Assembly (NCBI GenBank): GCA_029880855.1 | Contig: JAOUNS010000013.1 | Span: 1-64,000 of the forward strand | Source: Gammaproteobacteria bacterium | GTDB lineage: Bacteria; Pseudomonadota; Gammaproteobacteria; UBA6429; Thiohalophilaceae | DNA length: 64,000 nucleotides | Direction: 5' to 3' | Shown here: positions 9,070 through 17,033 of the stretch, piece after piece | How positions within the stretch are numbered: the stretch's first letter is position 1 | How the letters are laid out: the number at the start of each line of letters is the position of its first letter | Notes under the pieces: model-generated | Seen by the model: only the letters and a program-made list of their open reading frames with translations | Database searches by the model: none | Told to the model about the DNA's origin: nothing | Program-made: the position numbers and the translations under genes

Positions 9070-10254
9070 ATGAAAGAACAAGCCCTGTACCATTTAATGC
9101 AGTTACGTGCCCGACAATTACAGGAGTCACTGACGTCCGGGCAGCGTGATGCATTGTCTGAAATCCGTGAAAGTCTGCATATCGAACGTTCTGAAGGCGG
9201 TTATTTGCTGCGCTGGCGGCTGGCCGGTATAGATTACCGCTACCGGCCGGAGCATGATAATTTCAGTTTCTATATCAAGGGTGACGGGAAAAAATCCTCA
9301 GCCGAGACGGCGGATATGAGTGGTTACCGCGAGGTGAACTGGCGTGCAGCCTACAGCCTGTGGCTGGAAATATATAAAATCAGCGGCCTGGACGTCGATA
9401 TTCTGCATGAGAGTGACGCGCTTGCTTTCAGCAAAAGAACAGCACTGCCGGATCGAAAAACGCTCTCTATCGATTTAATCGCAGCCGCTTTGTTTGCGGC
9501 AGCGGCCGGCCTGTATGTGGACATCAATACCGGTTTACAGGTGCTGCTGTGCACTTTCATTATGCTCAGACTGGCAGGCTGTTTTGAACATGTTCACTTG
9601 CGCCATCGAACCCGATTGTCGGAAAAGGTCATCATTGCGGCAGGTACACTGACACCGATTTTGTTTGGAGCCGGGCTGATCGGATTGATCCCGCTTTTGC
9701 TCGCCATGTATCTGGTCTGTCTGGCGGAGCGCAGCGGTAATACTTACTGGTTTATTGGCAGCGGTGTGGTATTTGCGCTTGCCATACCTTATCTGCTATG
9801 GGTTGCCGCAACGATTTTTATCTGCTTGCTGGTATTAATGCGGTTGTTGACGTTGGTGGACAAACAGCGGTTGCGGCTGAATTCGGTATATTCATTCAGT
9901 TTTGGTTTTATTGTGGTTCTGTTGGTCCTGACGGCACTGGTTAACCAGCAATGGATCATGATACCCAATACTGCGCCGCCAATGCTGCATACTGAACTGT
10001 CGTCTCTACTCGGTTTGTCGTTACTTGGTTTATCAGGGTTGATTGCCATGGCATGGTGGATCTCCGGCGTGCAGTATTACCTGGCGCCGTGGTTTGTGTT
10101 GATTGCCCTGTTTGTGGGGCAGTTCGTCCTGTTGTTGAGCGGCCATCAAACAGAGGTTGTGAGCCTGACTGCCTTGTCCGGCTTGCAGTTGTTTTTGTTA
10201 TTCAGAGTGCTGGCCGGTTTTATACCGGGCAGGGCGTCAACTGGTAAAGAATAA
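9070..10254 (+). CDS. Unknown polytopic membrane protein
   Basis: I do not recognise this 394-residue protein. The first 130 residues are soluble and charged; from about 137 to the end it is strongly hydrophobic with perhaps eight to ten spans (for example LLAMYLVCLAE, VVFALAIPYLLWVAATIFICLLVLMRL, FGFIVVLLVLTALV). It follows the radical SAM gene by 3 bases and precedes the GT-C-like gene by 23, so it belongs to the same operon. No catalytic motif stands out. A scaffold, transporter or O-antigen-ligase-like role are all possible. Confidence 0.7.
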   Translation: MKEQALYHLMQLRARQLQESLTSGQRDALSEIRESLHIERSEGGYLLRWRLAGIDYRYRPEHDNFSFYIKGDGKKSSAETADMSGYREVNWRAAYSLWLEIYKISGLDVDILHESDALAFSKRTALPDRKTLSIDLIAAALFAAAAGLYVDINTGLQVLLCTFIMLRLAGCFEHVHLRHRTRLSEKVIIAAGTLTPILFGAGLIGLIPLLLAMYLVCLAERSGNTYWFIGSGVVFALAIPYLLWVAATIFICLLVLMRLLTLVDKQRLRLNSVYSFSFGFIVVLLVLTALVNQQWIMIPNTAPPMLHTELSSLLGLSLLGLSGLIAMAWWISGVQYYLAPWFVLIALFVGQFVLLLSGHQTEVVSLTALSGLQLFLLFRVLAGFIPGRASTGKE

Positions 10255-10277
10255 TTCCCCGGCGGAAAGGCTGAAAC

Positions 10278-11876
10278 ATGCGGTTATTTTACGGCTTTGT
10301 AGCCATGCTGTTGTTGAGTTACCCCTTTGCCAGATGGTATCTGGCAAAGTATGCCAGGATACCCAACTTTCTTAACGTCAATACCTCGCTGCTCATCCTT
10401 GTTCCCGTCTGCTATCTGCTGACCATGTTGCTGCACCTGTGGCTGCCTACCTTCCGCGAGCACATGGAGCCGGTTTTGACGGAGATCAGCCTTATGTATC
10501 TGGCTGGATATCCGCTCTATTCCACGCTGGATGAACCCAATATATACAGTATGATTTATGGGCCATCGACACTGTTATTGCAGGCACAATTTCTCAGGCT
10601 GATTAACGATCCGGTCTTCGCTGTCAAGCTGTACGGCGTGAGTTGTGTTCTGTTGGGTGTGGCTGTGTTGTACATAGCCATGCGTCGCAAGTTCGGCAGC
10701 AGGCTCGCCGCATTGGGTATCTTTTATTATGCGGCAATGGCCATGTTATTTGCCCAGGTCAGTTTTCGAAATCATTCCGACTGCGCCATGTTCCTCGGTG
10801 CCTCCCTGGGGGTGGCATCACTGCTGTTACCATCTTCCTGGCGCAGCGTTTTGTTGCTGGCGACGGGTGGTGCGCTGGCCGTCAATGCAAAATTTCACAG
10901 TGCCGCCTTTATCTTTCCGTTATTGGTGCTGTTTTATCGGCAGCATGGCATGGTCAAACTGGGATGGACCATCGTGTTGGCCTGCGGAATGATTATTCTT
11001 CCCTTCACCCTGCCGGGTGTCAGTATTTCCGGTTATCTGGCGCTTATCTCTGCCTACTCCGGGCTGTGGGTACATCCGCTGGCGATTACTCACAATATCT
11101 GGATGACACTAACCATGCTGGTGCCGGTCTTGTACTTGCTCTATGTGGATAAAAAAACGGCACCGGACGGGCGATTGGACCGCGATCTGTTTTGGACCCT
11201 GTTGCTGACTCTGGCCATGGTATTTGGGGTTGGCGTGCTTGGTGCGGTGGATGGTGCGGGTATCTATCACATGGCGCCATTCGCGCCGTTATTTTCCGTA
11301 CTGTTTGTCATTCTTTATGATCGCAATAAGGACAGGTTGCCCACCTTTATGGATGGCTTTGACAAGCAGGCCAGGGCGTTGTATCTGGCGGTGTTCGTGG
11401 CCTGGTTTGCCTCCATGGCCTTTTTCACCAGCAGCGCGCAGAAAAAGGTCCTGAATTATGCATGGGACAATCACTCTGTCGAACTGCGGGATGAGGTGTT
11501 GTCGATCCGTGATTTCCTGCAGGGCAGATATCAGCAGGTACTCATCGGGTATACAGATCACCCCAACCACAAGTTGACGTATGTTCGGTCCTGGCTCTGG
11601 CCGGTGGTGAAGGGGAATGTTGTTGATCCGGTTGTGTTTGCGGGGCGTCAGGCGGTTGGGCTGGACTTGCCTGAGGCGACACTCAAGCGATTCGGCCAAC
11701 AGTATTACGACGTCATCATCATGCCCGGGGAGGGTGAACCGTACAGTATGGATAACTGGCATAACCGTAAATTACTGGTGTTTGGTGAACAGCTGCCGGT
11801 ATTGTTCCGCCAGAACTACGTGGTCTGGAAAACCTGGCCCCATTTCACGCTGTGGCGGGCAAAACGCCACGGCTGA
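10278..11876 (+). CDS. GT-C type membrane glycosyltransferase (GT39/ArnT-like)
   Basis: The 532-residue protein has about ten membrane spans in its first 390 residues and a C-terminal soluble domain of about 140. The pattern suits GT-C enzymes of the PMT/ArnT kind, which transfer a sugar from a polyprenyl-phosphate donor on the outer face of the inner membrane. The first periplasmic loop contains acidic residues (EHMEPVLTEISL; STLDEPNIYS) as expected for the catalytic loop. With the GT2 synthase and flippase-like protein upstream it completes a load-flip-transfer route. Acceptor and sugar are unknown. It is last in the inserted cluster; the next gene is thiG. Confidence 0.75.
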   Translation: MRLFYGFVAMLLLSYPFARWYLAKYARIPNFLNVNTSLLILVPVCYLLTMLLHLWLPTFREHMEPVLTEISLMYLAGYPLYSTLDEPNIYSMIYGPSTLLLQAQFLRLINDPVFAVKLYGVSCVLLGVAVLYIAMRRKFGSRLAALGIFYYAAMAMLFAQVSFRNHSDCAMFLGASLGVASLLLPSSWRSVLLLATGGALAVNAKFHSAAFIFPLLVLFYRQHGMVKLGWTIVLACGMIILPFTLPGVSISGYLALISAYSGLWVHPLAITHNIWMTLTMLVPVLYLLYVDKKTAPDGRLDRDLFWTLLLTLAMVFGVGVLGAVDGAGIYHMAPFAPLFSVLFVILYDRNKDRLPTFMDGFDKQARALYLAVFVAWFASMAFFTSSAQKKVLNYAWDNHSVELRDEVLSIRDFLQGRYQQVLIGYTDHPNHKLTYVRSWLWPVVKGNVVDPVVFAGRQAVGLDLPEATLKRFGQQYYDVIIMPGEGEPYSMDNWHNRKLLVFGEQLPVLFRQNYVVWKTWPHFTLWRAKRHG

Positions 11877-11936
11877 AGAATTGCACAGACCGGGAAATTC
11901 TCGCCGGAGGAGGGCGGCCTGACCATTATTTTCAGG

Positions 11937-11942
11937 TATAAT
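11937..11942 (+). promoter_or_regulatory. Possible -10 box for thiG-trmB
   Basis: A perfect TATAAT lies 72 bases before thiG in the 137-base gap after the membrane-enzyme cluster. There is no convincing -35 element at 16-18 bases, so the assignment is weak. It would give thiG a promoter of its own, which would be needed if the thiS transcript no longer reaches it. Confidence 0.3.
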
Positions 11943-12013
11943 GCCGCGTTCCCGATTTTGACAAATTTCGAACTTCAGTCCGTTTCAGGGCAGTTTATCG
12001 GTTAGGAATATTC

Positions 12014-12808
12014 ATGACAGAGACAATGCAAGACACTCCGCTGGTGATCGCCGGCAAGGAATATCATTCCCGCCTGTTGGTGGGTTCCGGCAAGTACAAG
12101 GATCTGGAAGAAACCCGTTTGGCGACCGAGGCCAGCGGTGCCGAAATTATTACCGTGGCGGTGCGCCGTTCCAATATCGGGCAGAATCCCAATGAACCCA
12201 ATCTGTTGGATGCCATTCCGCCGGATAAATACACCATCCTGCCCAATACCGCCGGTTGTTATAACGCCGATGACGCTGTACGCACCTGTCGACTGGCCCG
12301 CGAACTGCTGGATGGCCACGATCTGGTCAAGCTGGAGGTGTTGGGTGATGAAAAGACCCTGTTTCCCGATGTTCTGCAGACTCTCAAGGCTGCCGAGACC
12401 CTGATCAAGGATGGCTTCAAAGTCATGGTCTACACCTCTGACGACCTGATCATTGCCAAAGAACTGGAAGCCATGGGTTGTGTGGCGGTAATGCCGCTGG
12501 CGGCGCCCATCGGCTCCGGGCTGGGGATCCGCAATCCCTACAATATCCGCTTCATCATCGAAGAGCTGAAAGTACCCGTTCTGGTGGATGCCGGGGTGGG
12601 CACGGCCTCTGATGCGGCGGTGGCGATGGAACTGGGTTGTGCCGGTGTTTTGATGAATACCGCAATTGCGGCGGCAAAAAACCCGATCTTGATGGCATCT
12701 GCGATGAAAAAGGCGATTGAGGCCGGTCGTGAGGCCTGGCTGGCCGGACGTATGCCACGCAAGCGGTACGCCAGCGCCTCTTCACCCCTGGATGGAACCT
12801 TTTTTTAA
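12014..12808 (+). CDS. thiG: Thiazole synthase ThiG
   Basis: ThiG condenses deoxyxylulose phosphate, dehydroglycine and ThiS-thiocarboxylate sulfur to make the thiamine thiazole. The 264-residue product is full length, with a few extra residues at the N-terminus. Motifs: [47 protein letters not shown] and [29 protein letters not shown]. The partner thiS is far upstream at 4811. trmB follows after 38 bases, and a thiS-thiG-trmB order is common in gammaproteobacteria, so the gap filled by six envelope genes looks secondary. Confidence 0.97.
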   Translation: MTETMQDTPLVIAGKEYHSRLLVGSGKYKDLEETRLATEASGAEIITVAVRRSNIGQNPNEPNLLDAIPPDKYTILPNTAGCYNADDAVRTCRLARELLDGHDLVKLEVLGDEKTLFPDVLQTLKAAETLIKDGFKVMVYTSDDLIIAKELEAMGCVAVMPLAAPIGSGLGIRNPYNIRFIIEELKVPVLVDAGVGTASDAAVAMELGCAGVLMNTAIAAAKNPILMASAMKKAIEAGREAWLAGRMPRKRYASASSPLDGTFF

Positions 12809-12846
12809 TCAAGGTTTTTCACTTTTAACCGATGTAGGTCCTGAGC

Positions 12847-13536
12847 ATGGCCGAGCAGCCCCCTCTCAGACGTATCCGCAGCTTTGTCCGCCGGGAAGGC
12901 CGCTTGACCACAGGTCAGGAGCGGGCGCTGGAGCGACTCTTTCCCGTCTATGGGCTGGAGCAGACCGGACAACCGCTGGATTTTCAGGCGCTGTTTGGGC
13001 GGGACGCCCCGGTGGTCGTGGAAATCGGTTTTGGTAACGGGGTCTCATTGGCGGCCATGGCCGCTGCGCAGCCGGAGCGGAATTTTCTCGGTATTGAGGT
13101 ACATCGGCCTGGGGTGGGTGGTCTGCTGCAATTGGTAGAACAACAGGACCTGCAGAATGTCCGGGTTATCTGTGCCGATGCTGTGGAGGTCTTACAGACA
13201 ATGATCCCGGATCAGTCACTGGATATGGTCTGTTTATACTTTCCGGATCCGTGGCCCAAAAAGCGTCACCATAAAAGACGTATTTTACAGCCGGGTTTTG
13301 TGCAGTTATTAAGGTCTAAACTAAGAATGGCCGCTATCTTTCATTGTGCGACTGATTGGCAAAACTACGCCGAGCAGATGCTGGATGTCATGACAGATGC
13401 AGAGGGTTTTACCAATACCGTAACAGACGGGGAGTATGCATCGAGACCGGATTGGCGACCGCTGACCAAATTTGAGCAGCGCGGGCAACGACTGGGGCAT
13501 GGTGTGTGGGACCTGTTATTCAGAAAAACAGGCTGA
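12847..13536 (+). CDS. trmB: tRNA (guanine-N7-)-methyltransferase TrmB
   Basis: The 229-residue protein makes m7G46 in tRNA variable loops. It has the family SAM motif [17 protein letters not shown] (about 58-74), [11 protein letters not shown], and the signature [17 protein letters not shown] near 130-146. The N-terminal [17 protein letters not shown] is also typical. It follows thiG on the same strand, and the start at 12847 is supported by the family N-terminus. Confidence 0.97.
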   Translation: MAEQPPLRRIRSFVRREGRLTTGQERALERLFPVYGLEQTGQPLDFQALFGRDAPVVVEIGFGNGVSLAAMAAAQPERNFLGIEVHRPGVGGLLQLVEQQDLQNVRVICADAVEVLQTMIPDQSLDMVCLYFPDPWPKKRHHKRRILQPGFVQLLRSKLRMAAIFHCATDWQNYAEQMLDVMTDAEGFTNTVTDGEYASRPDWRPLTKFEQRGQRLGHGVWDLLFRKTG

Positions 13537-13560
13537 AGACGACGCAAAAAACAGAAAACT

Positions 13561-13914
13561 ATGAAGCAAAATTTAAAAGATTTATTACTACCCATTGTTA
13601 ACTGGTACACCGGTTCCACCGCAGTGGAAGTCAGTTCGTTGAGCAAGTTTTCCCAGCAGGAAGCGCAACTCGAAGAACTCAAGCTGTTTCTGGATATCAT
13701 GTTTGATGCGGAGGATCTCGATCAGCATTTCAAACCCAAGGAAATCCAGGCTATCCGCCATTTTTATCGTCACGTGGATGAACTTGATCTGTGGCATGTC
13801 ATGACCAATCCCAAATCGGTCAAGAGCATCGCCACAAGTGAGAACATTGATCTGAAAAAACTGAAAGCAATGGCCAAGGAACTGCTGGATCTGCTCAAGG
13901 GCAAGATCGTCTAG
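13561..13914 (+). CDS. Small helical protein of unknown function
   Basis: I do not recognise this 117-residue protein. It is mostly charged and helix-rich, with no signal peptide or membrane span. A short hydrophobic start (MKQNLKDLLLPIVNWYTG) is followed by acidic amphipathic segments (QLEELKLFLDIMFDAEDLDQHF; KKLKAMAKELLDLLKGKIV). It starts 24 bases after trmB on the same strand and may be co-transcribed with it. Codon use and the downstream A-rich start region look like a real gene. Confidence 0.6.
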   Translation: MKQNLKDLLLPIVNWYTGSTAVEVSSLSKFSQQEAQLEELKLFLDIMFDAEDLDQHFKPKEIQAIRHFYRHVDELDLWHVMTNPKSVKSIATSENIDLKKLKAMAKELLDLLKGKIV

Positions 13915-13926
13915 CCGCACTGTCGC

Positions 13927-14232
13927 TTACAGTTTTTCCGCTATCTGATATGTCTGCCGGTCGGCATTGATAATATCCTGTTTGGCTTCATCCATCGCGC
14001 CGGGCACGGTGGAGGCTTTCAGCAGGGTGCTTTGTGCGTTATTCAGTGCATCTCTGGCACGGTCCTGAATACTTTGGTCCAGCTCCAGATTTTTGGCCTT
14101 GGCCACGGCCTCTGACGCCTTCATAACATTGTAGGCCGCCTGGGCCAACAGGCCCTTGGCGCCTGCCTGTGCGGCACCTGCCAGCAGGTTGATAACCGCA
14201 AAAATATCTTCGTGTGAGTGTGTCTCGCTCAT
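13927..14232 (-). CDS. Small alanine-rich helical protein of unknown function
   Basis: The 101-residue product is Ala-rich and predicted all-helical, with a weakly hydrophobic segment near residues 10-38 (FAVINLLAGAAQAGAKGLLAQAAYNVM) and amphipathic helices after it. It converges on the previous gene with 12 bases between stops. It has a loose resemblance to killing-trait (RebB-like) proteins in being short and Ala/Gln/Asn-rich, but no clear match, and no other R-body gene is nearby. The 276 bases between its start and the rhodanese gene are AT-rich with no gene seen. Confidence 0.5.
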   Translation of the reverse strand: MSETHSHEDIFAVINLLAGAAQAGAKGLLAQAAYNVMKASEAVAKAKNLELDQSIQDRARDALNNAQSTLLKASTVPGAMDEAKQDIINADRQTYQIAEKL

Positions 14233-14508
14233 AGCGCTCTCCCGGTGTCAAACGTGTGCAGCACGACGAGCATGGCAATCTATCAGCGAGACAAAACCAT
14301 GCAGTCCGGCGCCAATAAAAAATACCCGAAGCGATCAATTAGCCGCAATTACTATTAAAAAGATGGGTGATTATTTAATTATCATACATATTTCACTTTA
14401 TTACATAACGGACAAAATAAAAAAAAGTGAAGCCGGGCAGGGTCAGGCCTTGAAATATTAGAAATTGCTAATATACTTGGCACTGATTCGATTTTTTGGA
14501 GAGACACT

Positions 14509-14844
14509 ATGTTTTCAAATATCAAGGAGTTAGAGGCTTCCCAGTTGGCGGAAATGCTGAATAACAAAGCCGATGTTCAGGTTGTGGATATTCGCCAGCC
14601 AGCTGAAGTGGCCGCCGGCACCGTACCCGGAGCCGAGATGATGCCGATGCACACTATCCCCTTGCGTATACAGGAAATCAAACAGGACAAGCCGGTGGTG
14701 CTGGTGTGCCGAAGCGGCGCCCGTTCTGCACAAGCTTGCATGTTCCTTGCCCAACAGGGCTTTGAAAATGTCTTTAACCTGCGCGGTGGAATGATGGGTT
14801 GGGCCGGCAGTGGTTTGCAAATCGGCTTGCCACAAGCGGTTTGA
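14509..14844 (+). CDS. Rhodanese-domain protein
   Basis: The 111-residue single-domain rhodanese has the active-site loop CRSGARSA with Cys67, the N-terminal VQVVDIRQPAEVAAGTVPGA block and the VFNLRGGMMGW C-terminal block. Such cytoplasmic proteins carry persulfide sulfur from thiosulfate or another donor. It is monocistronic, ending in a clear terminator. The start at 14509 has GGAGAG 9 bases upstream. Its physiological sulfur acceptor cannot be told from context. Confidence 0.92.
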   Translation: MFSNIKELEASQLAEMLNNKADVQVVDIRQPAEVAAGTVPGAEMMPMHTIPLRIQEIKQDKPVVLVCRSGARSAQACMFLAQQGFENVFNLRGGMMGWAGSGLQIGLPQAV

Positions 14845-14867
14845 ACCAAACCCCAGGTAATATGAAG

Positions 14868-14890
14868 CCCGGCTCAGGCCGGGTTTTTTT
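14868..14890 (+). terminator. Rho-independent terminator after the rhodanese gene
   Basis: CCCGGC (14868-14873) pairs with GCCGGG (14878-14883) around a four-base loop, followed by seven T. It begins 24 bases after the rhodanese stop. Confidence 0.9.
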
Positions 14891-14954
14891 ATGCGGGACA
14901 AAAAAGTATGCAACCCGGCAGCAGTGGATCGACAGGCAGCTGCCGCGAATGGGC

Positions 14955-16871
14955 TCAGCCCTGACTGACGTGTTGTGGAAAGATGTCCTGTTCAATGCGC
15001 CGCAAGGTGACCAAAAGCCGGCTGAGATTGATCGGTTTGGTCAGGTAGTCGTAAAAGTCCACCTTGCGGGCTGTTTTCAGATCCTCTTCGGTGGCATTGG
15101 CGGAGATGGCCAGTACCGGGATGTGTCTGGTTGTCGGTGAGGATTTCAACTCTGACAAGACCTCGTAGCCGGACATATCCGGTAATGTGATATCCAGCAG
15201 CACCAGATCAGGCAAGGTCCGATTGATCAAGGCTAAACCGTCCATTCCGTTGCCTGCAATCTGCAGACTGTGTCTGGTTCGGCCGGAGATAATGGATTGG
15301 ATCAGTTTTTGGTTTTGTTTGTTGTCTTCGATATAAACAATTGACAGACTTTTACCGGACAGGGATTGTCCCGGGATTGTACTGCCGGATTGCAGGGATA
15401 CATCGGCGGCAAGCAGGGATGAGACATTTCCGGCCAATGGTATGGTGATCCAGAATGTTGATCCGATCCCCGGAATACTGAGGACACCGATATTGCCCTG
15501 CATCAGTTCCACCAGTTGTTTGGATAAGGCAAGACCCAGCCCCGTACCTTCGACGTCAGTTCTCTCGGCACCAACCCGCTCGAAAGGGGTGAACAGGTTA
15601 TTTACTTGTGTCTGATCCAGACCATTGCCGGTGTCTGCGATTTCGATGCGCAGGTTTTGTTCATTCAGGATAAACGCAGTGAGAGCAACCTTGCCATCGG
15701 GCCGGTTGTATTTAACTGCATTACTCAGCAGATTGAGTAAAACCTGGGTGAGGCGCGTTTTGTCCGTCTGTACCAGGATATTCTCATCGGGAATAGACAG
15801 GCTGAATTTGATATTCTGAGCTTGCATCATGGGCGTGAGCAGGGTCTGGCAATCACTGGCAATACTGCTTAATTGGACGGGTTCCAGCAATAGATCAATC
15901 TTGCCGGCTTCAATACGGGAAATATCCAGGATGTCGTTAATCAGTGACAAGAGGTGATCGCCGGCGCTAAGGATTTCCTGGGCCAGGGTGGAATCACTTT
16001 GGTCATCAGCGATAAGCAGTTGCGAAAATCCCATGATGGCATTCAGCGGTGTGCGCAATTCGTGACTCATGTTGGAGAGAAATTTGTTTTTCTCAATGTT
16101 GGCGGCTGCCACATCTTCCATGGCCTGTTGCAGCAGGCGTTCATTTTCCTTGCGACTGGTGATTTCCCGAATGATGATCAGTGCGTCGTTTTCACTTTTT
16201 TTCGAAAAGCGAGCCTCATAATATAGGGTCTTGTTATCGAAGGAATGGTTTTCATATTCATAGATATAAACTCTGCCGGTCTGGATTGTGTCGGCCAGAT
16301 ATTCCGGCACCAGTGCGGCGAAATCAGCGGGGAAAAAATCACTTAAATATACCGTTGCCTTGTGGTCGTCGGTTTGTGCACCATTATGCGTCAGAAACTT
16401 TTTAAGTTCACCATTGCGTGAGATTTGCAAAATCGTATCGGGCAGGGCATTGATGATAGCGCGTGTTTCTTCCCTGCTGTTTTCCAGATTGTGTTCCGTT
16501 TCAACACGGTTACTGACATCCAGCAAATAGCCGGTATAACCAATCACATTGCCCAGCGCGTTACGCAGGATACTGACATAGGCGTCCACCCAGATAATGC
16601 GCGAATCCCTGTGCCGCAGCGGGAAGACATCCAACTGGATACTTTCAAGGACATGTTCCCTGGCCCGTTTGATTTTGTGATCTATCTGCGTGAGTGTCTC
16701 TTCGGCAAGCAAGTCAAAGAAACTGATTGACTCGGCGGTAAATTCCGCGGCAGGGAACCCGGTCAGGACCTGGATGTTGTCTGATGCGTATTCAATGGGC
16801 CAACCGGCTGTATTCTTCCATTTGATAATGGTGAACGGCCCGGATTCTATAATTTTCCTGTGATCAATCAT
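14955..16871 (-). CDS. PAS-containing hybrid sensor histidine kinase with receiver domain
   Basis: The 638-residue cytoplasmic protein has two PAS-like regions (about 10-122 and 135-240), a short coiled linker, a HisKA domain with the phospho-accepting His270 in SNMSHELRTPLN, and a HATPase domain (N box LLNLLSNAVKYN, IADTGNGLD, EGTGLGLALS to about 480). A receiver domain follows (about 508-625) with IEDN, phospho-acceptor Asp560 in LVLLDITLPDMSG and Lys612 in YLTKP. No membrane span is present, so it senses an internal signal. It is divergent, with 162 bases between, from a large STAND-like ATPase gene. No output regulator is next to it. Confidence 0.92.
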   Translation of the reverse strand: MIDHRKIIESGPFTIIKWKNTAGWPIEYASDNIQVLTGFPAAEFTAESISFFDLLAEETLTQIDHKIKRAREHVLESIQLDVFPLRHRDSRIIWVDAYVSILRNALGNVIGYTGYLLDVSNRVETEHNLENSREETRAIINALPDTILQISRNGELKKFLTHNGAQTDDHKATVYLSDFFPADFAALVPEYLADTIQTGRVYIYEYENHSFDNKTLYYEARFSKKSENDALIIIREITSRKENERLLQQAMEDVAAANIEKNKFLSNMSHELRTPLNAIMGFSQLLIADDQSDSTLAQEILSAGDHLLSLINDILDISRIEAGKIDLLLEPVQLSSIASDCQTLLTPMMQAQNIKFSLSIPDENILVQTDKTRLTQVLLNLLSNAVKYNRPDGKVALTAFILNEQNLRIEIADTGNGLDQTQVNNLFTPFERVGAERTDVEGTGLGLALSKQLVELMQGNIGVLSIPGIGSTFWITIPLAGNVSSLLAADVSLQSGSTIPGQSLSGKSLSIVYIEDNKQNQKLIQSIISGRTRHSLQIAGNGMDGLALINRTLPDLVLLDITLPDMSGYEVLSELKSSPTTRHIPVLAISANATEEDLKTARKVDFYDYLTKPINLSRLLVTLRRIEQDIFPQHVSQG

Positions 16872-17033
16872 AAATTCATAGACAAAAAATAAGGCAAAGC
16901 CGGGAGCATGGATTAATACAATAGTTTATGACCAATCACCCGCCTCTGCAGCCAAGTCACAGGTTAAAGTTATACATTTTGTGAATTAATGTGCCGCTCA
17001 AGTGGAACATCCTGCAAGTCTGAATATAGTTAG

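Noticed and set aside
13927-14232. RebB-like killing-trait protein
   Set aside because: Only loose compositional similarity; no other reb genes nearby.
14476-14500. Sigma-54-like promoter before the rhodanese gene (TTGGCAC)
   Set aside because: No GC or GT at the -12 spacing.
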